Source: Syntrophopropionicum sp964397525 (lineage in GTDB: Bacteria > Bacillota > Desulfotomaculia > Desulfotomaculales > Pelotomaculaceae). From it: 5,629 nucleotides of DNA. Location: assembly GCA_964397525.1 (NCBI GenBank), contig CAYNIY010000078.1, forward strand, positions 1 to 5,629. Reading direction: 5' to 3'. Both the position numbers and the translations under genes were made by a program. This document shows, in pieces, positions 1 to 5,614 of this stretch (the first letter of the stretch is position 1; each line of letters begins with the position of its first letter). The notes under the pieces were generated by a model. The model did not search any database. It saw nothing but the letters and a program-made list of their open reading frames with translations, and was not told where the DNA came from.

Positions 1-24
1 TTTTGAAGATGGAAGGAATAGATT

Positions 25-504
25 ATGATCATGGATGAACGGAAAATCATCAATCAGTATATCGAGATGGCAGTGGAAGAAGCCAGGAAGGGAATACTTG
101 CCGGAAAAGGAGGACCATTTGGTGCGGTTGTCGTCAAAGACGGGCAAGTGCTCAGCAAAGCCAGCAACGAGGTGTTCAGCTCATGTGACCCAACGGCACA
201 CGCAGAGGTTATTGCGATACGTCGAGCGAGTGAAAAGCTTCATAATTATGATCTTTCCGGGTGTGTTCTCTATACTACAGGTGAACCGTGCCCGATGTGC
301 TTTTCAGCAATAGTATGGGCAAACATTAAGGAGGTTTATTATTGTGCTTCTGTCGAAGAAGCTGAAACAATCGGATTCCGCGATAGCATGATATACAGGC
401 ACCTTCGTGGCGAAGATCGCATCCTGGAGCTAAAAAAAGTTGAAAACGATGCCGTCCGTGAGCTTTATCAGGAATATAGCAGACTGGGAAAAACCATATA
501 TTAG
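25..504 (+). CDS. guaD: Guanine deaminase (cytidine/deoxycytidylate deaminase fold)
   Basis: This 159-residue cytosolic zinc enzyme should hydrolyse guanine to xanthine and ammonia in purine salvage or catabolism. The HAE motif (H59, E61) and the PCPMC motif (C89, C92) give the zinc ligands and the proton-shuttling glutamate. The GGPFGAVVVKDG stretch (29-40), N48 and DPTAHAEV (55-62) match Bacillus subtilis GuaD closely. GFRDSMIY (117-124) carries D120, equivalent to the Bacillus active-site Asp114, and the chain ends in tyrosine (Y159), like the C-terminal Tyr156 that completes the neighbouring subunit's site in the domain-swapped dimer. These two residues favour guanine deaminase over tRNA adenosine or cytosine deaminase. 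Length matches the family. GGAAGGA at 11-17 lies 7 nt before ATG 25, which favours it over the ATG at 31. The next gene starts 81 bp later, and no terminator is seen between them. Exact substrate preference within the family is inferred. Confidence 0.9.
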   Translation: MIMDERKIINQYIEMAVEEARKGILAGKGGPFGAVVVKDGQVLSKASNEVFSSCDPTAHAEVIAIRRASEKLHNYDLSGCVLYTTGEPCPMCFSAIVWANIKEVYYCASVEEAETIGFRDSMIYRHLRGEDRILELKKVENDAVRELYQEYSRLGKTIY

Positions 505-549
505 CCATCAGTTCGAAAGAAAAAACAGCACAAAGCCTCGAGAAATATG

Positions 550-570
550 GTTTATGGCATAAACAGTTTA
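550..570. promoter_or_regulatory. Operator-like inverted repeats upstream of the binding-protein gene
   Basis: A perfect inverted repeat GTTTATG-G-CATAAAC occupies 550-564. It overlaps a second one, TAAAC-A-GTTTA, at 560-570. The octamer GGTTTATG also occurs twice as a direct repeat, at 549-556 and 576-583. The one-base centres make an RNA hairpin unlikely, so a DNA-binding site for a dimeric repressor is the more natural reading. It lies 16-36 bp before the preferred start at 586. A+T-rich sequence gives such matches by chance fairly often, so this is only a candidate. Confidence 0.3.
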
Positions 571-571
571 A

Positions 572-577
572 GTGAGG
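572..577 (+). promoter_or_regulatory. Ribosome binding site deciding the start of the binding-protein gene
   Basis: GTGAGG, followed by TTT, lies 8 nt before ATG 586. The upstream in-frame ATG at 547 has no purine-rich site in front of it (CCTCGAGAAAT precedes it). This favours translation from 586. Confidence 0.6.
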
Positions 578-585
578 TTTATGAA

Positions 586-1470
586 ATGGATAAAAATATT
601 ATCAAAAAGGATCTTAGATTTGTTATTATTCCAAAAGTTGTACATCCCTGGTTTGATGAGGTACTAAAAGGTGCCCATGAACAGGCAAAATTTCTTGAAA
701 TCCAATCAGGTATAAAAATAGAGATTGATTATCAGCCGCCTTCAATTGCTGATATTGATGAACAAAACTTAATATTTGAAAAAGCAATTATTTCTAATCC
801 GGATGGAATTGCAATTGACCCCCTTGATACTGTAAGCAACATGCATATTTTTGAAAAAACCAGGAATAAAGGTATCCCGGTTATAGTTTTTGACTCTCCG
901 TACCAGGGCAGTGAAATATCAAGTGTGGGAAATGACTTTGCTGAGCAAGGTACTATTGCAGCGGAAAGATTGGTAAAGTTACTTGGTGAAGAAGGAAAGG
1001 TTGCTGTTATGAAAGGATTTCCTAACGCACCTAATCATAAAGAAAGATTTGATGCACAAATAAAAGTATTAGAAAAATTTCCCCGTATCACTATCATAGA
1101 CGGAGGGACTGACAATGATAATATAATGCTGGCTGAGGTGCAAGCACTGAGTGTTATAAAGTCTAATCCTGACCTAAAAGGCTATCTATGTTGTGATGCT
1201 TCCGGTCCGCTTGGGATTGCAGAAGCAATTAAAAAGGCAGGAATGGCAGGTAAAATCAAAGTAGTAAGTATGGATGGAATAAAACCTATCCCTGAAACTA
1301 TTAAAGATGGTATTTTTGACTCATCGGCTTCAACAAAGCCAAAAATGCAGGGCTCTATGTCAATTCTTATGCTTTGGCAGGCTTCCCATGGAATAAAAAT
1401 CCCACAAAGAATAGATACCGGAATAGATTTAATTACCTTGGAAAATGTTGATAAATTTATCAATGAATGA
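586..1470 (+). CDS. Periplasmic sugar-binding-type (RbsB-like) protein lacking a signal peptide
   Basis: This 294-residue protein has the two-lobed type I periplasmic binding fold used by ribose/galactose-type ABC transporters. The first strand (LRFVIIPK, 10-17) is followed by HPWF (20-23), matching the aromatic ligand-stacking NPFF of RbsB. Other landmarks are NPDGIAIDPLD (71-81), VIVFDSPY with D103, GNDFAEQG (115-122), a R154 that fits the ligand-binding arginine, CCDASGPLGI with D204, and VVSMDG with D230. The usual glutamine of the last ligand motif is not evident (TKPKMQG). The chain begins directly at the mature fold, with no hydrophobic segment or lipobox, and no HTH domain precedes it. 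An in-frame ATG at 547 would add 13 residues but has no ribosome binding site and adds no signal. No permease or ATPase genes are adjacent. The gene is visibly more A+T-rich than its neighbours, suggesting separate acquisition. It may be a cytoplasmic ligand sensor or a remnant of a transporter system. The ligand is unknown. Confidence 0.75.
   Translation: MDKNIIKKDLRFVIIPKVVHPWFDEVLKGAHEQAKFLEIQSGIKIEIDYQPPSIADIDEQNLIFEKAIISNPDGIAIDPLDTVSNMHIFEKTRNKGIPVIVFDSPYQGSEISSVGNDFAEQGTIAAERLVKLLGEEGKVAVMKGFPNAPNHKERFDAQIKVLEKFPRITIIDGGTDNDNIMLAEVQALSVIKSNPDLKGYLCCDASGPLGIAEAIKKAGMAGKIKVVSMDGIKPIPETIKDGIFDSSASTKPKMQGSMSILMLWQASHGIKIPQRIDTGIDLITLENVDKFINE
1448..1463. promoter_or_regulatory. Perfect 16-bp palindrome, possible Crp/Fnr-type operator
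   Basis: TTGATAAATTTATCAA is a perfect palindrome covering the last codons of the binding-protein gene. It lies 54 bp before the preferred start of the next gene. The TTGAT/ATCAA half-sites resemble those of Fnr, but they are separated by 6 bp, as in Crp sites, rather than the 4 bp of canonical Fnr boxes. It could control the DUF4256 gene or be chance in A+T-rich coding sequence. No convincing promoter was found beside it, only an isolated TATGAT at 1484-1489. Confidence 0.25.
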
Positions 1471-1504
1471 TTTAACCTCATTATATGATTTCGAAAACTT
1501 CATT

Positions 1505-1510
1505 GGGAGG
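1505..1510 (+). promoter_or_regulatory. Ribosome binding site deciding the DUF4256 gene start
   Basis: GGGAGG lies 7 nt before ATG 1518. The upstream in-frame ATG at 1485 has no such site and would place this sequence inside the coding region. Confidence 0.75.
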
Positions 1511-1517
1511 TTTCATA

Positions 1518-2084
<567 letters not shown>

Positions 2085-2151
2085 TTATTGCACGGACAGT
2101 GAAGTGGAGTTTTCCTAATTACATAGTTCAGAAAAGAAATTTTAACCCAGG

Positions 2152-2191
2152 GTGGACAGAGTGGACAGAGGTACCTGTCCCTCCTGTCCAC
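2152..2191. repeat. REP-like imperfect palindrome, copy 1
   Basis: GTGGACAG (2152-2159) pairs with CTGTCCAC (2184-2191), and GGACAG (2163-2168) pairs with CTGTCC (2175-2180). Between the two arms is a 3x3 internal mismatch (AGT opposite CTC), and the tip contains GGTACC. A closely similar element lies at 5577-5614. GGACAG/CTGTCC palindromes of this style are, from general knowledge, dispersed intergenic repeats in many Clostridia, comparable to REP elements mobilised by REP-associated tyrosine transposases. No transposase is present in this window. No T-run follows, so it is not a standard terminator. Confidence 0.75.
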
Positions 2192-2193
2192 GT

Positions 2194-2222
2194 TTGTCAT
2201 TAATCATAATTTTTATTATAAT
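2194..2222 (+). promoter_or_regulatory. Sigma-A-type promoter for the gatCAB operon
   Basis: The -35 box is TTGTCA (2194-2199, five of six consensus bases). It is followed by a 17-bp A+T-rich spacer and a perfect -10 box TATAAT (2217-2222). Transcription should begin near 2229, giving a leader of about 50 nt before gatC. That is too short for a T-box riboswitch, which controls some clostridial gat operons. The -35 box begins only 2 bp after the REP-like palindrome. Confidence 0.75.
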
Positions 2223-2261
2223 TAAGTTTGTATGATTGTGGATCAGCACGAATTACGTGAC

Positions 2262-2270
2262 AAGGAAGGA
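2262..2270 (+). promoter_or_regulatory. Ribosome binding site deciding the gatC start
   Basis: AAGGAAGGA ends 10 nt before ATG 2281. In-frame TTG 2236 and GTG 2272 are poorer starts: the first has no site, and the second is 1 nt from this one. GatC proteins normally begin MKI or MxI just before the helix seen here. Confidence 0.75.
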
Positions 2271-2280
2271 TGTGGATGCG

Positions 2281-2565
2281 ATGAAAATAAACGAGCAGGA
2301 CATTGAGAAACTGGCCTATATGAGCCGCCTTGATTTAACAGAGCATTATAAAGCAGTCTACACAAAGTCGCTTAATGCCATACTGGACTACCTGGATATT
2401 ATAAACAAATTGGATACCAGTGCCGCAGAGCCTGCGGCTCATGTCCTCCCGATCAAGAACGTCTTCAGAGAAGACAAACTGCAGCAAAGCCTGGATATAG
2501 AACAAGCCCTGGCCAATGCGCCCGAAGAAGGGCAGGGGGCTTTTATCGTGCCACGTATTGTTTAA
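2281..2565 (+). CDS. gatC: Asp-tRNA(Asn)/Glu-tRNA(Gln) amidotransferase subunit C
   Basis: GatC is the small non-catalytic subunit that wraps around the GatA-GatB interface and stabilises the heterotrimer in the cytoplasm. The 94 residues match the usual length. The N-terminal part is the typical helical region: MKINEQDIEKLAYMSRLDLT, where most relatives read LARLxL instead of MSRLDL. It continues with ILDYLDIINKLDT and the family signature HVLPIKNVFRED (residues 54-65). The C-terminal tail NAPEEGQGAFIVPRIV (79-94) matches the conserved PEExxGxFxVPR ending that inserts between the other subunits. ATG 2281 is chosen on its ribosome binding site and family alignment; a TTG at 2236 would add 15 non-family residues. 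It is the first gene of the gatC-gatA-gatB operon, 15 bp before gatA. Unlike GatA and GatB next door, no striking loss of conserved residues is visible. Confidence 0.93.
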   Translation: MKINEQDIEKLAYMSRLDLTEHYKAVYTKSLNAILDYLDIINKLDTSAAEPAAHVLPIKNVFREDKLQQSLDIEQALANAPEEGQGAFIVPRIV

Positions 2566-2580
2566 AGCAGGAGGTATTTT

Positions 2581-4038
2581 ATGAAATTACATATGCTACC
2601 AGTTCACCAGCTCAGCGAACTCATGGAGAGGAAAGAGGTTGGCAGCGAAGAAATAACCATAGCCCACCTGGAACGGATCAGCCAGGTTGAAGATAAAATC
2701 AGGGCTTTTGTGACGGTTACCAGGGAAGAGGCTTTAGCCCAGGCCAGGGCAGTGGACGATAAAAGAGCGCGGGGAGAAGTACTCTCTCCCCTGGCGGGAA
2801 TCCCGATGGCTCTTGAAGATGATATCTGCACAGAGGGAGTAAAAACCACCTGTGCTTCCCGGATGCTTTATAATTATATCCCTCCCTTTGACGCATCTGT
2901 GGCGGAAAGGTTAAAGGGCGCCGGCGCCGTACTTATGGGCAAGTGCAACATGGATGAGTTCGGCATGGGTCCTGCACAAGAAGATTCAGGGTTTTTCAGG
3001 ACCCAAAACCCCTATGACCCCGAAGGTGAACCCGGTATTTCCAGCGGGGGTTCAGCAGCCGCGGCAGCCGCAGGAGAAGCTGCTTTTACTTTAGGTTCAG
3101 ACACAGGGGGCTCTATCCGCCAGCCGGCGGCTTACTGTGGTGTAATAGGATTAAAGCCCACTTACGGGCGCGTTTCCCGCTATGGCCTGATCTCCTATGC
3201 TTCTTCTCTCGATCAAATTGGGCCCTATACCCGGGATATGACGGACCTTGCCATGGTCTTAAATGCCATCTGCGGCCGCGATGCCAAGGATTCGACATCA
3301 GCTCAGGTTGATGTGCCCGATTATAAAAAATGCCTGGTTAATGATGTAAAAGGGTTGAAGATTGGCATACCCAAAGAATATTTCTCAGGTACAGAGCCCC
3401 GGGCAGCGGCAAAGGTACGGGAAGCGGCCGGCAAGTTGGAGGAGCTGGGCGCCATCTGTGAAGAGGTATCATTGCCTCATACCGAATACGCCGTGGCGGC
3501 CCATTACATTATCTCCTCCGCTGAAGCCAGTTCCAACCTGGCTCGTTATGACGGGGTCAGGTATGGCTTAAGGGTTGATGCTGAAGATGTGTTGAGCATG
3601 TTCAAAAAAACCCGCAGCCAGGGCTTTGGAGACGAGGTAAAAACACGGATCATGCTGGGCACCCATGTGCTGAGCGTTGGCAATTATGATGACTATTATG
3701 TTAAGGCTCTGCGAGTCCGCACTCTGGTCAAGCAGGATTTTGACCGGGCTTTTGAGAGATTTGACTGCCTCCTGACACCTGCCAGCCCTGCTGCTGCTTT
3801 TAAAATAGGCGCAGCAGCCGGCAGCCCTCTGGGTACATATATGTCCCAAGCCTGTACCATACCGGTTAACCTGGCCGGTTTGCCTGCCATGTCCCTGCCT
3901 TACGGCATGGTGGATGGGCTGCCTGTGGGACTGCAGTTCATCGCCGGGTATTTTGGCGAGGAGGTTCTGATTAGGGTAGGCTATGCTTTGGAGCAAAGTT
4001 CAGAACTAACCAGGCCCAAACCCGGCTTAGCCTGTTAA
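2581..4038 (+). CDS. gatA: GatA amidotransferase subunit A with altered catalytic residues
   Basis: GatA is normally the glutaminase of GatCAB, releasing ammonia from glutamine that GatB uses to amidate Glu-tRNA(Gln) or Asp-tRNA(Asn). At 485 residues it is full length for the amidase-signature family. The cis-serine S154 and nucleophile S178 (SDTGGSIRQPAAYCG, 173-187) are present, and Y309 and R356 fit the glutamine-pocket tyrosine and arginine. However, the catalytic lysine is missing: GIPMALEDDICTEG (73-86) has E79 (codon GAA, 2815-2817) and D81 where relatives have IKDN. The aspartate that binds the substrate amino group, in the family pattern YxNDxxTIPVN, is Q423 (YMSQACTIPVN). PGISSGG has I153 for glycine, and MGPAQEDS replaces MGSSTENS. 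The rest of the fold is well kept, so the frame is under selection or only recently diverged. AGGAGGT lies 5 nt before ATG. Identity as GatA by sequence and operon is firm; glutaminase activity is doubtful. Confidence 0.93.
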   Translation: MKLHMLPVHQLSELMERKEVGSEEITIAHLERISQVEDKIRAFVTVTREEALAQARAVDDKRARGEVLSPLAGIPMALEDDICTEGVKTTCASRMLYNYIPPFDASVAERLKGAGAVLMGKCNMDEFGMGPAQEDSGFFRTQNPYDPEGEPGISSGGSAAAAAAGEAAFTLGSDTGGSIRQPAAYCGVIGLKPTYGRVSRYGLISYASSLDQIGPYTRDMTDLAMVLNAICGRDAKDSTSAQVDVPDYKKCLVNDVKGLKIGIPKEYFSGTEPRAAAKVREAAGKLEELGAICEEVSLPHTEYAVAAHYIISSAEASSNLARYDGVRYGLRVDAEDVLSMFKKTRSQGFGDEVKTRIMLGTHVLSVGNYDDYYVKALRVRTLVKQDFDRAFERFDCLLTPASPAAAFKIGAAAGSPLGTYMSQACTIPVNLAGLPAMSLPYGMVDGLPVGLQFIAGYFGEEVLIRVGYALEQSSELTRPKPGLAC

Positions 4039-4061
4039 TAATACATCAATAGGGGGTCAAC

Positions 4062-5504
4062 ATGAGCAGATACGAAGCGGTCATCGGTTTAGAGGTTCAC
4101 CTGGAACTGAAGACGGAAACGAAATTATTTTGCGGCTGTCCGACAGAATTCGGCGCAGAGTCCAACACACAGGTGTGCCCCGTTTGCCTGGGACTGCCCG
4201 GAAGTACAGGTGTCTTAAATAAAAAAGCTGTAGAGTTGGCTGTTAAGGCGGGTTTGGCCCTGAATTGTGAAATCGGGACTTATACCTGGTTTGACAGAAA
4301 GAATTATTACTATCCTGACCTGCCCAAGGGTTTTCAGATTTCCCAGGTTTTTCGGCCCATCGCTTATAAGGGATATCTTGATATAGATGTGAATGGCCAA
4401 AATAAACGAATTAACATCACCAGGGCTCATATCGAAGAAGATCCCGGGAAACTGGCTCACCTGGGCGGTTCTATCATGGGCTCCCGTTCTTCTTTTGTGG
4501 ACTATAACCGGTCCGGCATGCCCCTTGTGGAAATTGTATCGGAGCCTGAATTGCGCTCAGGAGAAGAGGCTAAAGCCTACCTGGAGAAGCTTAAGGCGAT
4601 CCTGGAATACACAGGAGTATCCGATGTAAAAATGGAACAGGGTTCGCTGCGCTGTGACGCCAACGTCTCTGTACGCCCTGTCGGGACAACACCGCTGGGC
4701 ACCAAAACAGAAATAAAGAACATGAACTCCTTCCGTGCCGTGCAGCGGGCTATTGAGTACGAAGCGGACAGGCAGATGGAAGTTCTGGAGGACGGGGACA
4801 GGGTTATCCAGGAAACCCGCGCCTGGGATGAAAACAAGGGGATCACAATATCCATGCGCAATAAGGAAAACCCGGATTACAGGTGTTTTATCGAGCAGGA
4901 AATCACTCCCGTTGAGCTGTCGGCAGAGTGGATTGAAGATATGAGGGCCTCCATCCCGGAATTGCCTGACGCCCGCAGGAAACGTCTGGTTGAGGAGCAT
5001 GGGCTGCCGGCTTATGATGCCGGGGTAATAACCAGTTCTCTTGCTATGGCAGAGTTCTTTGATGCCACGCTGAAAAAATATCCTGATGCTAAAAAAATCA
5101 GCAACTGGATCATGGGTGAACTTTTACGGCTGCTGAACGCTCGTGGTATGGAACTAAGCGAATCTAAAATTACCCCCGGCGGTCTGGCTTCTCTGCTGGA
5201 ATTGATCGATAAAGGAGCCATCAGCAACAAGATGGGTAAAGAGGTATTTGAGGCCATGTTTGAGGAGGGTAAAGAGCCGGCACAATTGGTGCAGGAAAAG
5301 GGCTTGTCTCAGATATCCGACGAGAGCGAGCTGACACGGATTATTGAAGAAGTGATCAGCAAGAATCCAAAATCAGCGGCGGATTTTAAGTCCGGCAAGG
5401 AGCAGGCGATCGGCTTTTTAGTAGGCCAGGTAATGAAATCCACCAGGGGCAAGGCTAATCCCGGCGTGGTCAACACCATGCTCCGGGAAAAGCTGTCTAA
5501 ATAA
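4062..5504 (+). CDS. gatB: Asp-tRNA(Asn)/Glu-tRNA(Gln) amidotransferase subunit B
   Basis: GatB binds the mischarged tRNA, phosphorylates its Glu or Asp side chain with ATP, and transfers ammonia to it. The 480 residues are the family length. The cradle domain (about 1-290) opens with YEAVIGLEVHLELKT, including E11 and H13. It carries a four-cysteine structural zinc site (C24, C26, C39, C42; CGC and CPVC). It also has FDRKNYYYPDLPKGFQISQ (77-95), THE-like TRAHIEEDPGKL with E125 and E126, GMPLVEIVSEPE (E157), and GSLRCDANVSVRP. A helical domain (about 295-405) and a YqeY-like tRNA-binding tail (about 406-480, ending in AIGFLVGQVMKSTRGKANP and MLREKL) follow. One oddity is that the usually near-invariant DYRYFPEPDL motif reads DYRCFIEQEI (272-281). 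AGGGGGT at 4051-4057 lies 4 nt before ATG, and the gap from gatA is 23 bp, so cotranslation in one operon is likely. The transamidase residues look intact. Confidence 0.95.
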   Translation: MSRYEAVIGLEVHLELKTETKLFCGCPTEFGAESNTQVCPVCLGLPGSTGVLNKKAVELAVKAGLALNCEIGTYTWFDRKNYYYPDLPKGFQISQVFRPIAYKGYLDIDVNGQNKRINITRAHIEEDPGKLAHLGGSIMGSRSSFVDYNRSGMPLVEIVSEPELRSGEEAKAYLEKLKAILEYTGVSDVKMEQGSLRCDANVSVRPVGTTPLGTKTEIKNMNSFRAVQRAIEYEADRQMEVLEDGDRVIQETRAWDENKGITISMRNKENPDYRCFIEQEITPVELSAEWIEDMRASIPELPDARRKRLVEEHGLPAYDAGVITSSLAMAEFFDATLKKYPDAKKISNWIMGELLRLLNARGMELSESKITPGGLASLLELIDKGAISNKMGKEVFEAMFEEGKEPAQLVQEKGLSQISDESELTRIIEEVISKNPKSAADFKSGKEQAIGFLVGQVMKSTRGKANPGVVNTMLREKLSK

Positions 5505-5510
5505 GAGAAA

Positions 5511-5548
5511 GGGGCATCTCAGCATAAGAAACTGGGTGTCCCTTATCT
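5511..5548 (+). terminator. Weak terminator-like hairpin after gatB
   Basis: The segment 5511-5522 (GGGGCATCTCAG) pairs with 5532-5542 (CTGGGTGTCCC). This gives 11 pairs, two of them G-U, with one bulged T at 5517 and a 9-nt A-rich loop. The tract that follows, TTATCT, is only partly T-rich, so intrinsic termination would be weak. Its position 6 nt after the gatB stop supports a role at the operon end. Confidence 0.45.
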
Positions 5549-5576
5549 ATGTGGGCCAGCAGTATGACTTTTAGAA

Positions 5577-5614
5577 GTGGACAGGAGGGACAGGTACCTT
5601 GTCCCTTCTGTCCA
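5577..5614. repeat. REP-like palindrome, copy 2
   Basis: TGGACAGGAGGGACA (5578-5592) pairs with TGTCCCTTCTGTCCA (5600-5614) along 15 positions with one G-T, plus a G-T at the tip, around a loop containing GTACC. It shares the outer GTGGACAG, the central GGTACC and the CTGTCCA end with copy 1 at 2152-2191, and its stem is better preserved. As in copy 1, A+T-rich sequence follows. The window ends 15 bp later, so any downstream gene or promoter is out of view. Confidence 0.75.

Noticed and set aside
1471..1517. Stem pairing AACCTC (1474-1479) with GAGGTT (1507-1512) over the DUF4256 ribosome binding site
   Set aside because: Only six pairs with a 27-nt loop; any purine-rich ribosome binding site finds such a partner easily, so translational control is not supported.
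2091..2109. Possible degenerate third copy of the repeat (CGGACAG and GTGGA near each other)
   Set aside because: Only short fragments match and no stem forms; chance similarity is sufficient.
2236..2280. Upstream TTG start for gatC adding 15 residues
   Set aside because: The extension is unlike GatC proteins, has no ribosome binding site, and overlaps the expected leader; ATG 2281 has AAGGAAGGA upstream and gives the family length.
2223..2280. T-box riboswitch before gatC
   Set aside because: The leader after the promoter is about 50 nt, with no specifier stem, T-box sequence or terminator; far too short.
3568..3996. Long minus-strand open frames inside gatA and gatB
   Set aside because: They lie wholly opposite well-conserved coding sequence and resemble no protein family; they are shadows of codon bias.
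2581..4038. Calling gatA a pseudogene
   Set aside because: The frame is uninterrupted, length is normal, the ribosome binding site is strong, and conserved segments outside the active site are intact; missing catalytic residues alone do not show loss of expression or function.
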